A DNA stretch of 64,000 bases from DATMXT01 sp963662765 (GTDB lineage Bacteria; Bacillota; Clostridia; Oscillospirales; Feifaniaceae): contig CAXXUP010000006.1 in the NCBI GenBank assembly GCA_963662765.2, positions 1 through 64,000 on the forward strand, written 5' to 3'. A model generated the notes under the pieces. The model searched no databases. It had not been told where the DNA came from and was given only the letters and a program-made list of their open reading frames with translations. Positions 6,707 through 15,450 of the stretch are shown here, in pieces. A program made the translations under genes and the position numbers. Every line of letters begins with the position of its first letter. Positions within the stretch are counted from its first letter, which is position 1.

Positions 6707-8449
6707 ATGAAGAGCAGTCTCCAGATTAAAATGGTGCTCATCATGGTGCTGCTGGCCGTATCGGTCATGCTGGTCGTCGGCACCATGTTGGTCAACAACG
6801 TCATCTCTTTCTACAACGACGACTTTCTGCGACAGGTTGAGACATTTTTCGACTCCGACATGATGGATGCCCTGGAGGCCGCCGCCGCATCGGGGGTCGA
6901 CGCGGTCTACGACCGCATGATCCTCTATTCCTCACAGATCGGCATCGACACATACCGCAATTTTTATATTTTCGACGCCGAAGGCCAGCTGCTCACGGGG
7001 TCCAACGCCGAACTGGGCGGAGCGCTTGAGATGACTCCGAACCTCCAAGCAGGGCTTTCGGGGCGAATCGGTGAAAGTCTGAACGTCGCCGCCCGCTACA
7101 TGGACTATGCCGTACCGGTGGCAGGCTACGTCATCTACATCAAGGACACCAAGGATGAGGTGCGTGACCTCACCTGGGAGATCGTGCTCATCATCATCGA
7201 GACCATGCTGGTCACACTTATCATCGCCATTCTGCTCTCCTTCCTGCTCGCCAGGACCATCACAAACCCGATTGAGAAGCTGACGGGAGGCGCCGTGAAG
7301 ATTGCCGCCGGCGACTTCTCGGAGCCGCTTCCGGTCGCCTCCACCGATGAGATTGGCACCCTGACCGTCACATTCAACACCATGGCCGAAGTGCTTAAAA
7401 AGACGCTTGATGACGTCGAGGGCGAGCGCAACAAGTTCAAGACCATCTTCCTCTATCTCACCGACGGCGTGGCCGTTTTCGACGCCTCGGGTACACTGCT
7501 GCACATCAACCGTGCCGCATTCGATATGCTGGGTGGCCATTGGGATGAAAATATCAGCCTGTTTGAAGATGTCTTTCCGAGCGAAGTGGTCGGCTTTGCG
7601 CCGGCCGATCTGAAAAATGGCGGGGGAGGCGCCGCCCCGGTGCGGGACATCACCTCCGGCGACCGGCGGCTCAAGGCCTATTTTGCCTCTTTTGAGCTGC
7701 CCCAACAGGCGGGCAGCATGAGCGAGGGGCTCATTGCTGTGCTCCACGATGTCACAGAACAAGAGCGGCTCAATAGTTCCAGGCGGGAGTTCATCGCAAA
7801 CGTCTCCCACGAACTGCGCACCCCATTGACCAATATTAAGAGCTACACTGAGACCGTGGTGGATTCGCCTGATCTGCCGGAGGAGACGCGGCGCTCCTTC
7901 TTGCAAGTCGTCTTAAACGAGAGCGACCGTATGATTCGCATCGTCAAAGATCTGCTCACCCTCTCAAGGCTGGACAGCGATAAGCTGGACCTGCGCCCGC
8001 AGCCATTTGATGCGGCGGCCATGCTGCGGCGGGTGCATAACGCCATGCGCATCGACGCAGAAAATCACCGACACAACCTCACACTCGAGATGGGTGAGCT
8101 TGGAGTAATCACCGGCGATGTGGAGCGCATCGAGCAGGTCGTTATAAACATCGTCTCGAACTCGGTCAAGTACACGCCCGACGGAGGTCGCATCGCCATC
8201 GAGGCAAAAAGAAACGACAAGGAGCTTGTGCTTGCCGTCACCGACAACGGAATGGGCATTTCAGAAAAGGATCAGCACCGCATTTTCGAGCGGTTTTATC
8301 GGGTGGACAAGGCCCGCAGCCGTGAAAAGGGTGGCACCGGGCTGGGCCTTGCCATTGCCAAGGAGATCGTCGAGGCTTCGGGCGGAACCATTACGCTTAG
8401 CAGTAAGCTCGGCGAATTCACACGGGTTGAAGTCCGGCTTCCAGTATGA
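6707..8449 (+). CDS. walK: Sensor histidine kinase WalK
   Basis: 580 residues with the full WalK architecture: TM helix at about 7-29, extracellular sensor domain (about 30-150), TM helix at about 159-183, HAMP (184-236), PAS (about 240-345), HisKA with phospho-acceptor His-368 in NVSHELRTPL, and HATPase_c with the N box IVSNSVKYTPDGG, DNGMGI and GGTGLGLAIAKEIVE. It senses the state of the wall or division machinery and phosphorylates WalR. Its stop overlaps the start of walH (ATGA), and a GGAGA ribosome binding site sits in the end of walR. Confidence 0.93.
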   Translation: MKSSLQIKMVLIMVLLAVSVMLVVGTMLVNNVISFYNDDFLRQVETFFDSDMMDALEAAAASGVDAVYDRMILYSSQIGIDTYRNFYIFDAEGQLLTGSNAELGGALEMTPNLQAGLSGRIGESLNVAARYMDYAVPVAGYVIYIKDTKDEVRDLTWEIVLIIIETMLVTLIIAILLSFLLARTITNPIEKLTGGAVKIAAGDFSEPLPVASTDEIGTLTVTFNTMAEVLKKTLDDVEGERNKFKTIFLYLTDGVAVFDASGTLLHINRAAFDMLGGHWDENISLFEDVFPSEVVGFAPADLKNGGGGAAPVRDITSGDRRLKAYFASFELPQQAGSMSEGLIAVLHDVTEQERLNSSRREFIANVSHELRTPLTNIKSYTETVVDSPDLPEETRRSFLQVVLNESDRMIRIVKDLLTLSRLDSDKLDLRPQPFDAAAMLRRVHNAMRIDAENHRHNLTLEMGELGVITGDVERIEQVVINIVSNSVKYTPDGGRIAIEAKRNDKELVLAVTDNGMGISEKDQHRIFERFYRVDKARSREKGGTGLGLAIAKEIVEASGGTITLSSKLGEFTRVEVRLPV

Positions 8450-9816
8450 TGAAGAGAGTATATGAACTGATTAAGAGCATATTGCTTGGACTGCTCGTCT
8501 GCTCAATGCTTGTCATGTCGATGCAGGCCCTCATTTTCGAGCGCCTTTACCCCTACAACACCGGGGTCTTCTCCTCGTTGCGCAGCTTTTATGACGATTT
8601 GCGCAAGTCGGCTGCGACCGCGCAGGAGAGCAGTGTCGCCGAGCGGGACCTGTGGGCCTCCTCGGTCACGCTGCTGCAGCCTGAGGGCGACGAAGTCCTG
8701 TACTTCAGCGGCCAAACGGCCGCAACCCAGATATCTGCCGTCACTGAAATTGCGGCCGAAGTCATTTCAACTGGCGTCCGCACTTCGGAGGAGGGGGACT
8801 TTTCTGCGCTTTTGCAGGACGGAAGCCTGCTTTTAGACCTCGGCCGGGAGCTGACGGTTGGCATGTTTGAGAACCTCTGCGGATATGCGGGCATGCAGGG
8901 GGACCCGGTCCGCCGCATGGTGCTGACCGTCACGGACGGCGGGCGCCGTCTCTCTTTTGAGAGCGGGGACAGGATTATCACCTATGTCTCGACGTCGACC
9001 GGCGCCGACGGTATTACAACCGCGGCGGAAGCTATCCACCGCTCAGGGTTGACGGGGCCGGTTCTTGTCGAAGGCCGCACCCTCCTTGTCGGGGCGAAGG
9101 CTGGCAGCCTGTCCGCAGTGCCGGGGGAGACAAAACTGCTTCGGGCGAACGCCGCAAATCCTATGTTCGACGCCGAGGGGACCGTGCAGGTATCGGCACT
9201 GCAGAGTGCCCTGGCTGCCTTTGACTACAGTGTTTCGACGCTGCGGCGCGATGTGGAGGAGGACGGAACCCTCGTCTATGTCGAAAACTACAGCAACATC
9301 CGAATATCGCCCGCCGGCGTCCTCATTTACAGTGCCGCCGAGCCGCGCCGCGGACTGCCCCTGACCAAGTGGATTCCGGCTCCCTCAGTGGAGGGCTATA
9401 CGGCCTATGAGGTCATCAAGGCGGGCTACGCGCTGCTCGACGCCTTCCAGCCCGCCATGACGGGGTCTCCCGGCGGCGGACTGCGGTATACAGGCGGGGT
9501 CTGGAGCGACGCCGAAGACGAGTTAACCCTCTGCTACGACTATGTCTTTGCGGGAATTCCGGTCCGGCTTGCGGGAGGGGAGCACGCGGTCACACTGGTC
9601 TACGCCGGGGGGTATTTCACCGGGGCGAAAATTCATTTTCGCACATACGCCGAGGAGCAGCTGCCCTATTATCCGGCAACGGTTAGCAAGATGATTGAGC
9701 TTGCAGCCATCGGTACGGGCGAAGCGCCGACAGGCTACGATCTTGTCTACAACGACGGCGGGGACGGCGTGTTGCTGCCCCGGTATGAACTGACGGTGGA
9801 CTATGGAATGGAATAG
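8446..9816 (+). CDS. walH: WalK regulatory membrane protein WalH (YycH)
   Basis: 456 residues: short cytoplasmic start, a single TM helix at about 10-26, then an extracytoplasmic domain as in YycH. In Bacillus YycH and YycI contact WalK through their membrane helices and tune its activity. Sequence identity to model members is not obvious by eye; the call rests on size, topology and exact operon position. It overlaps walK by four bases and walI by 14. Confidence 0.82.
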   Translation: MMKRVYELIKSILLGLLVCSMLVMSMQALIFERLYPYNTGVFSSLRSFYDDLRKSAATAQESSVAERDLWASSVTLLQPEGDEVLYFSGQTAATQISAVTEIAAEVISTGVRTSEEGDFSALLQDGSLLLDLGRELTVGMFENLCGYAGMQGDPVRRMVLTVTDGGRRLSFESGDRIITYVSTSTGADGITTAAEAIHRSGLTGPVLVEGRTLLVGAKAGSLSAVPGETKLLRANAANPMFDAEGTVQVSALQSALAAFDYSVSTLRRDVEEDGTLVYVENYSNIRISPAGVLIYSAAEPRRGLPLTKWIPAPSVEGYTAYEVIKAGYALLDAFQPAMTGSPGGGLRYTGGVWSDAEDELTLCYDYVFAGIPVRLAGGEHAVTLVYAGGYFTGAKIHFRTYAEEQLPYYPATVSKMIELAAIGTGEAPTGYDLVYNDGGDGVLLPRYELTVDYGME

Positions 9817-10579
9817 AACAAAAAGCATCCTGATTTTGGTGCTGCTCATCGTCAACATTTTTCTCTACTACAACCTGGAGCGCACGAAAGCGCAAAAGCT
9901 TGATTTGCCGCAGGATTATGTGAAAGACGCCGTAGCGGCGCTTGAACGCCAAGGAGTGACGGTGGCGGAGGGTGCGATGCCCCCCCGCCGTATTGCCCTG
10001 CCCGTGGCCGAAATCGACTCGAAGGAGCTGCTCTATCCTCTGGCCCGCGCAGCACTCGGGGATGAGACACTGGAGCCCGAAATCGGCGGCGACGGTATCC
10101 GATTTTCAAACGATTCAGGTCTCTTTGTCCTGCTCACAGATACCGACTTCACGTTCAAGCCTTATGGGGAAACGCCCACCTTCGGAGATATCCTCGAAAA
10201 AGCCGGTTACGCAAAAAAAAGCTATGTCGAGGATACGGCTGGCGGGATTCGGCTTTTGATCGGCGGCGTCAAAGTCGAGGGCTGCGGTGTGACTTATGAG
10301 GACGGCGTTTATTCCGGTACCCTCATCAACCCGCAGGAAGCCGTCCTGCGATATGTCGGACTTATCGATCCGGTCAACGCCCTGCTGAACTTTGCCGACT
10401 ACGCAAAAAAAGCAGATCTTGGAGAGCAGACCGTGACTTCGGTCGAAAGTATTTATGCACTCGAACAGGAGGGACTCTTCAAAGTGCTTACGGCGGAGCC
10501 TGCATATAAAATAACGTCGAACAGAATAGCCTATCTCGTCACCGCCGTTTCCGGGGAGGTAAAAATTTATGTCAACTGA
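9803..10579 (+). CDS. walI: WalK regulatory membrane protein WalI (YycI)
   Basis: 258 residues. One N-terminal membrane helix (ILILVLLIVNIFLYYNLE, about 8-25) is followed by an extracytoplasmic YycH/YycI-like domain. It starts inside the end of walH (14-base overlap), so translation is probably coupled. Together with WalH it should bind WalK in the membrane. In Bacillus walJ comes next; here murA with its own promoter is placed between walI and walJ. Confidence 0.82.
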   Translation: MEWNRTKSILILVLLIVNIFLYYNLERTKAQKLDLPQDYVKDAVAALERQGVTVAEGAMPPRRIALPVAEIDSKELLYPLARAALGDETLEPEIGGDGIRFSNDSGLFVLLTDTDFTFKPYGETPTFGDILEKAGYAKKSYVEDTAGGIRLLIGGVKVEGCGVTYEDGVYSGTLINPQEAVLRYVGLIDPVNALLNFADYAKKADLGEQTVTSVESIYALEQEGLFKVLTAEPAYKITSNRIAYLVTAVSGEVKIYVN

Positions 10580-10593
10580 CATTGAAAAGCTCT

Positions 10594-10621
10594 TTTATTT
10601 GGGGCTCTGACGTGGTATACT
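10594..10621 (+). promoter_or_regulatory. Probable murA promoter (extended -10)
   Basis: TGG TATACT (-10 at 10616-10621, TGn extension) with a weak -35 TTTATT at 10594-10599, spacer 16. It lies in the 118-base gap between walI and murA. Confidence 0.5.
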
Positions 10622-10697
10622 CACTAATAACGACATGACAGGGCTTTTATTGGCCCGTTAAAATAACCGGCTTGCCGGGCTGGATGGAGAAATAAAT

Positions 10698-11996
10698 TTG
10701 GAAAAATACGTGATTAACGGCGGGAAACCGCTTTTCGGCACCATACCCGTCAGCGGAGCGAAGAATGCCGCACTTGCCATTCTCCCCGGCACTTTACTCT
10801 GTAAGGGCATATGCAGAATTGAAAACGTTCCGCAGATCAGCGATGTTACCACGATGATTCGTATTCTCGCCTCCATGGGTGTGGGCGTGCGGTATCTCAA
10901 TGCCTCCACCGTCGAGCTCGACGCGCGTTATGTCAGAAATCTGCCGACTCCATATGAGATGGTGCGCAAACTGCGCGCCTCCTATTACCTCATCGGGACG
11001 TTGCTTGGACGATTTGGCTGTGCTGAAGTCGCGCTGCCGGGCGGTTGCGATATCGGAGTGCGGCCCATTGACCAGCACATCAAAGGTTTCGAGGCCCTTG
11101 GGGCCACTGTCACAACGGAGCCTGGCGGCTCGGTGCGGGCCGTTGCCGAAAAGGGACTTGAAGGGGCTTCGATTTATCTCGACGTCATATCGGTCGGCGC
11201 CACCATGAACATCATGCTGGCCTCGGCCACCGCCCGCGGAATGACCGTTATTGAAAACGCCGCCAGAGAGCCCCACATCGTCGACCTCGCCAACTTCCTC
11301 AATACAATGGGGGCGGACATCTCGGGCGCCGGTACCGACATCATCAAGATCCGCGGTGTGGACAGGCTGCACGACTGCACGTATTCCATCATCCCGGACC
11401 AGATTGAGGCGGGCACGTACCTCGCGGCCGGTGCCGCCGCCGGCGGCTGCCTGCGGGTTACCGGGATCATCCCCAAGCATCTCGAGTCCATCACGGCAAA
11501 GCTCGAAGAGATGGGGGCCTGCATCACCGAAGGGGATGACTGGGTCGAAGTTTCAAGGGATCCGGCTGACCCTCTCACGAAGAGCAACATCAAAACACAG
11601 CCCTACCCCGGGTTTCCGACCGACATGCAGCCCCAGTTTGCCGTCCTCATGGCGATGGCCGAGGGCACCAGCATTCTGACTGAGGGCGTGTGGGAAAACC
11701 GCTTCAAGTATATCGACGAGCTGCGGCGTATGGGGGCTTCGGTCACTGTAGACGGCAGAGTCGCCGTTTTCGAGGGCGGGGGCAAGCTGTCGGGCGCGCC
11801 GGTACGGGCAAGTGACCTTAGGGCCGGTGCGGCGCTGGTCGTGGCGGGACTTGCGGCCGATGGCAAAACCGAAGTTGAGGAGATCCGCTATATCGAGCGG
11901 GGATATGAGGACATCGAAGGCAAGCTGCGGGCGGCGGGCGCCGACATCCGTAAGGTGACGGTCCCCGATGCTCAGGTTATGGACAGGGCAAATTAG
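10698..11996 (+). CDS. murA: UDP-N-acetylglucosamine 1-carboxyvinyltransferase MurA
   Basis: 432 residues. Transfers enolpyruvate from PEP to UDP-GlcNAc, the first committed step of peptidoglycan synthesis (the fosfomycin target). Lys-22/Asn-23 in SGAKNAAL and active-site Cys-117 in PGGCDIGVRPIDQH are intact, so the enzyme should be fosfomycin-sensitive by family rules. The start is TTG 10698 after GGAGA. It has its own promoter and is closed by a terminator at 12041. Its insertion inside the wal operon is unusual compared with Bacillus and links PEP entry into the wall with WalRK by position. Confidence 0.96.
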   Translation: MEKYVINGGKPLFGTIPVSGAKNAALAILPGTLLCKGICRIENVPQISDVTTMIRILASMGVGVRYLNASTVELDARYVRNLPTPYEMVRKLRASYYLIGTLLGRFGCAEVALPGGCDIGVRPIDQHIKGFEALGATVTTEPGGSVRAVAEKGLEGASIYLDVISVGATMNIMLASATARGMTVIENAAREPHIVDLANFLNTMGADISGAGTDIIKIRGVDRLHDCTYSIIPDQIEAGTYLAAGAAAGGCLRVTGIIPKHLESITAKLEEMGACITEGDDWVEVSRDPADPLTKSNIKTQPYPGFPTDMQPQFAVLMAMAEGTSILTEGVWENRFKYIDELRRMGASVTVDGRVAVFEGGGKLSGAPVRASDLRAGAALVVAGLAADGKTEVEEIRYIERGYEDIEGKLRAAGADIRKVTVPDAQVMDRAN

Positions 11997-12040
11997 GCCG
12001 GCTCAGTTTTACTCGTGAGACTTGATTTTATTTGACAATT

Positions 12041-12067
12041 GGCCGCCGGAAACCCGGCGGCCGATTT
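12041..12067 (+). terminator. Rho-independent terminator after murA
   Basis: GGCCGCCGG / CCGGCGGCC, four-base loop, followed by GATTTTT. The TTG start of walJ is 17 bases downstream of the T-run, so walJ depends on read-through or on an unseen promoter. Confidence 0.8.
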
Positions 12068-12083
12068 TTAGGAGAGAACACGC

Positions 12084-12866
12084 TTGAGATTTTGCACACT
12101 CGCTTCGGGAAGTTCAGGGAACTCGGTCTACATAGAAGAGGGCGGCACGCGGCTTCTCATCGACGCAGGCATCAGCCTCAAAGCCATTGAAACGGCGCTG
12201 AAGACGCTTGGGACCTCGGCAAAGCTGCTGACAGGGGTCCTCATCACCCACGAGCATTCTGATCACACCAGGGGGCTCTATCAGCTCGCCATGCGTACCG
12301 GCGTGCCGATCTATGGGGGCGTCGACACGGTGCGGGCGGTGCTTGCCTCTATGTCTGACATGATGCCGGACCGCTTCACGGTCTTTGCCGCGGGGCGCGG
12401 CCCATACCGCATCGGGAATTTTTCGGTTACAACCTTCCCTACCTCCCACGATGTGCCATGCCTTGGCTACCGTATAGAGGGGGAGTCCACGGTGGCTATC
12501 GCGACCGACCTCGGCCGGATGGACGATATCGTCTACGAGGGTCTTGCCGGTGCCGATTTTGTCATCATTGAGTGCAATCATGATGTAGAGATGCTTCGAT
12601 ACGGCAGATATCCCGCATACCTCAAACGCAGGATCTTGTCAGACGTTGGACATCTTTCAAATGAGTGCTGTGCCATGGCCGTCTGCCGGCTGGTCGAAAC
12701 CGGCTGCCGCCACTTCGTGCTCGGTCATCTCTCCGAGAGCAACAACCACCCCCGGCTTGCGCTGGAGGCGGTCTGTGGAAATCTGCTCGGCAAAGGGCTT
12801 CGCCCCGGACAGGTGACAGTCGATGTGGCGCCGCGATATGAGATGAGCAGGATGTTTGAATTGTGA
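12084..12866 (+). CDS. walJ: WalJ/YycJ metallo-beta-lactamase-fold exonuclease-like protein
   Basis: 260 residues. The metal site motif HEHSDH occupies residues 56-61, with further ligands in TSHDVPCLGY and in LGHLSESNNH. The N-terminus MRFCTLASGSSGNS is typical of the YycJ family, which is linked to coordination of wall synthesis, division and DNA repair. The start is TTG 12084 after TAGGAGAG; the downstream gene starts inside its last codon (GTGA overlap). Orthology is supported by the wal operon context. Confidence 0.9.
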   Translation: MRFCTLASGSSGNSVYIEEGGTRLLIDAGISLKAIETALKTLGTSAKLLTGVLITHEHSDHTRGLYQLAMRTGVPIYGGVDTVRAVLASMSDMMPDRFTVFAAGRGPYRIGNFSVTTFPTSHDVPCLGYRIEGESTVAIATDLGRMDDIVYEGLAGADFVIIECNHDVEMLRYGRYPAYLKRRILSDVGHLSNECCAMAVCRLVETGCRHFVLGHLSESNNHPRLALEAVCGNLLGKGLRPGQVTVDVAPRYEMSRMFEL

Positions 12867-13342
12867 ATGTGTATATTTATGCAATCGGAAAATTGAGTGA
12901 GCCCTGGTGGCGGGATGCCGCGGCGGAGTATGTCAAGCGGTGCGGGCGGTGGTGCAGGTTGACCGTACTGGAACTGCCCGAGAGCCGGCTGCAAAAGTCC
13001 GCCTCGGCCGGCGACATTGCCCGTGCCATAGCCGAAGAGGGGGACGCTATGCTTGCGAAACTGCCGACAAAGGCCTATGTAGTCGGTCTGTTTGTGGAGG
13101 GCAGACAGATGTCGTCGGAGCAGCTCGCACAGACGATAGACGCTGCCATGATTTCCGGAAAAAGCGACATCGTTTTTCTTGTCGGCGGGTCGCACGGAAT
13201 GTCGATGGAAGTCGAAAATGCCTGTGATTTATCCCTCTCCTTTTCCAAAATGACCTTTCCGCACCAGCTGGCTAGAGTCATGCTCTGCGAACAAATTTAC
13301 AGAGCTTTTACAATTATTGGGGGACAGGAATACCATAAATGA
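12863..13342 (+). CDS. rlmH: 23S rRNA (pseudouridine-1915-N3)-methyltransferase RlmH
   Basis: 159 residues, the normal size of this SPOUT-class methyltransferase. The SAM-binding knot residues FLVGGSHG are at about 107-114, and the C-terminus ends in the family signature GGQEYHK. It methylates pseudouridine 1915 in helix 69 of 23S rRNA. It starts with GTG overlapping the walJ stop by four bases. In Bacillus rlmH also ends the wal region. Confidence 0.95.
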   Translation: MNVYIYAIGKLSEPWWRDAAAEYVKRCGRWCRLTVLELPESRLQKSASAGDIARAIAEEGDAMLAKLPTKAYVVGLFVEGRQMSSEQLAQTIDAAMISGKSDIVFLVGGSHGMSMEVENACDLSLSFSKMTFPHQLARVMLCEQIYRAFTIIGGQEYHK

Positions 13343-13429
13343 AAGTTTGTACAAATCTTACAATAAATATAAGGATCGATGGCGATAATAGATAATATTA
13401 GCTTGATTTTTTCACACATACTGCCAAAT

Positions 13430-13446
13430 ATTACAGTTATATTACA
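13430..13446 (-). promoter_or_regulatory. WalR box upstream of the M23 peptidase gene
   Basis: ATTACA-GTTAT-ATTACA on the plus strand, i.e. TGTAAT-N5-TGTAAT on the minus strand. This matches the published WalR consensus TGTWAH-N5-TGTWAH at every position. It ends 32 bases before the -35 box of the promoter at 13479. Confidence 0.65.
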
Positions 13447-13478
13447 TTTTTATCACAGTTTGTTTCTAAAACGTTCAT

Positions 13479-13507
13479 TTGACAATTTGCCCGCCGGTGT
13501 ATATTAT
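13479..13507 (+). promoter_or_regulatory. Promoter of the LysM-G5-M23 peptidase gene
   Basis: TTGACA (13479-13484), 17-base spacer, TATTAT (13502-13507), inside a strikingly AT-rich 270-base gap (13343-13614). The leader to TTG 13615 is about 100 bases. Confidence 0.82.
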
Positions 13508-13520
13508 AACGAGACACATA

Positions 13521-13555
13521 ATATTGGTATCCGACTTACGACTGATATTGGTATC
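13521..13555 (+). repeat. Short direct repeat in the M23 peptidase leader
   Basis: ATATTGGTATC at 13521-13531 and again at 13545-13555 (24-base period), each followed by a related trinucleotide. It lies just downstream of the predicted transcription start. Confidence 0.5.
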
Positions 13556-13614
13556 TGAACTGCTGCGACCACGGCGATCCGCGCCGGACAATCCAGGGTA
13601 ACGGAGGTCATACG

Positions 13615-15384
13615 TTGAACAGGAACGACAGTTTAAAGAAGCCAAAATCCGCACGTACCGAGAATAAAAAAACGCTTCCGCAGCGCTTAAAAGCGGTGGC
13701 GGGGAATATTGTAAAAGCCATGTACATGACGGGGCTCATGGTGATGAGCCTCTACGAACGCCTCTCGGAAATGGTGGGCTGGACCGTCCGGTGGACAAAG
13801 GAATTTTTCGGCTACTGCCGCTGGCGCTTCTCGAAAAAAGCCTCGGGCGAGGAACTCGGCCATGAAGATGAACACAACCATGAAGAGGAGGGCGCACACC
13901 AGCCACTGCTGCTGGGCGCCAGTACGGTCGCCATCCGAATTGAACGGGAAATCACCTGTTCGGTCTGCTCCTTTTTGACCGGCCTGCCCAAAGACAGCAT
14001 CACGTTCCCGACCGGAGAGGAGCAGCGGCATCACTACCTCAGAGCCTTTGCCAGCCGGTGTTTTACGGTTTTTGTGCCGGGGGCCTGCGTATTACTGATT
14101 GCAGCATTGCTCTATTCGGCGAAAGACTACACACTTGGCGTTAAGGCCTATATCGACGGAGAACAGGTTGCGGTACTGGCAAACGAAGAGGAGTACGACG
14201 TTGTAGCCGGTCGCGTAGAAAAGTACATTTCCTCCATCACCGGAGAGAGCTACGCCATCTCGACCCAGCCAACCTATCAGATGGTGCTGGTCAAAAAAGA
14301 TGAGCTCGGGGTCTACGAAAAGCTGGAGGAGGCGCTGCTGCGCCAGGCTCAGGATGTTGTCACACAGAGCTGTGGACTTTATGTCGATGGGCAGCTTGTT
14401 GCCGTAAACTCGGACAAGGAGCAGCTCCAGGAGATGCTTGCCGCGCTGCTCGACTCCTACCGTTCAAGTGATTCGCAGGACGAGCGTATCGAGTTTGTGC
14501 AGGACGTGCGGGTTGAAGAAGGGCTGCTGCCCCGGAAACTCGAGATGTCGATTTACGATATTCAGACGCTTCTCACCTCTACAACGATTCAAGAACAGGT
14601 ATACACCGTGCAGTCGGGCGACATCATGGGCACGATTGCCCCTCGGTTTGACATGACGACTTCTCAGCTCAAAGCCCTTAACCCCGACACGGACGAGCGG
14701 AGACTCAGAGAGGGCATGCAGCTCACCATTTCAAAGCCGGTCAGCTTCATCACAGTAAAATCGGTGCGTACCGTCGTCTATGAGGAGTCCATTCCCTACG
14801 AAAATGAGGTTGTCTCGGACGACAGTATGTACACATACGAACGTAAGATTACGCGTTCGGGCAAGCAGGGCACGGCAGAGGTCAAGGCTGAGGTCTGCGT
14901 GATCGATGGGCTTGAAATCAGTCGGCTGGAGCTCGACCGCACAACCGTCGCCCAGCCTGTGACCCAAATCGAAAAGCGGGGTACCAAGACGCCGCCGCCA
15001 AAGTCTCCGACCGGGACTTTCCGCAGCCCGGTCACGGGAGCCACCGTCACATCGCGTTTTGGCATGCGCAGTAGCGGCTACCACACCGGTATTGATCTCG
15101 CGGTGCCCACCGGCACCACCATCGTCGCGGCCGACGGCGGGGTCGTCACCTTCGCAGGCTGGTCGGGCAGCTACGGAAAACTCATCAAAATCAGCCACAG
15201 CAACGGATACGCCACCTGGTACGCCCACTGTAGCGCCATTCTGGTGTCGGTCGGGCAGCAGGTCGGCAAGGGCGAGCCGATCGGCCGTGTCGGGTCGACA
15301 GGAAACTCCACCGGGCCACATCTCCACTTTGAGGTTCGCATAAGCGGCAGCGCCGTCAACCCGGCCGGATATATCGGGAAATAG
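13615..15384 (+). CDS. Membrane-anchored LysM-G5-M23 peptidoglycan endopeptidase
   Basis: 589 residues. Order: basic cytoplasmic region (1-149) with a His/acid-rich patch at 83-95; TM helix at about 150-169; extracellular linker; LysM at about 328-374 (YTVQSGDIMGTIAPRF); G5 domain at about 383-460; and M23 peptidase. The zinc ligands are complete: His-490 and Asp-494 in HTGID, and His-571 in HLHFE (His-569 first). It should cut peptide cross-bridges at the outer membrane face. The start is TTG 13615 after GGAGG. A WalR box precedes its promoter, fitting the WalR regulon of wall hydrolases. The long cytoplasmic N-terminus is unusual. Confidence 0.9.
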   Translation: MNRNDSLKKPKSARTENKKTLPQRLKAVAGNIVKAMYMTGLMVMSLYERLSEMVGWTVRWTKEFFGYCRWRFSKKASGEELGHEDEHNHEEEGAHQPLLLGASTVAIRIEREITCSVCSFLTGLPKDSITFPTGEEQRHHYLRAFASRCFTVFVPGACVLLIAALLYSAKDYTLGVKAYIDGEQVAVLANEEEYDVVAGRVEKYISSITGESYAISTQPTYQMVLVKKDELGVYEKLEEALLRQAQDVVTQSCGLYVDGQLVAVNSDKEQLQEMLAALLDSYRSSDSQDERIEFVQDVRVEEGLLPRKLEMSIYDIQTLLTSTTIQEQVYTVQSGDIMGTIAPRFDMTTSQLKALNPDTDERRLREGMQLTISKPVSFITVKSVRTVVYEESIPYENEVVSDDSMYTYERKITRSGKQGTAEVKAEVCVIDGLEISRLELDRTTVAQPVTQIEKRGTKTPPPKSPTGTFRSPVTGATVTSRFGMRSSGYHTGIDLAVPTGTTIVAADGGVVTFAGWSGSYGKLIKISHSNGYATWYAHCSAILVSVGQQVGKGEPIGRVGSTGNSTGPHLHFEVRISGSAVNPAGYIGK

Positions 15385-15407
15385 CGAAGCACATAACATG
15401 GACTATA

Positions 15408-15437
15408 AGCGGCAGGCCCCACGGTCTGCCGCTTTTT
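15408..15437 (+). terminator. Rho-independent terminator after the M23 peptidase gene
   Basis: AGCGGCAG / CTGCCGCT with a ten-base loop, followed by TTTTT at 15433-15437. The GGAGG of the next gene begins right after it. Confidence 0.75.
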
Positions 15438-15450
15438 GGAGGAAATTGAT

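Noticed and set aside
6932..7906. 324-codon open frame antisense to walK
   Set aside because: It mirrors the strongly supported kinase, has no ribosome binding site or family motifs, and long antisense frames are expected in GC-rich DNA.
13346..13355. TTTGTACAAA palindrome after rlmH
   Set aside because: Only ten bases, in AT-rich DNA, without T-run or promoter; likely chance.
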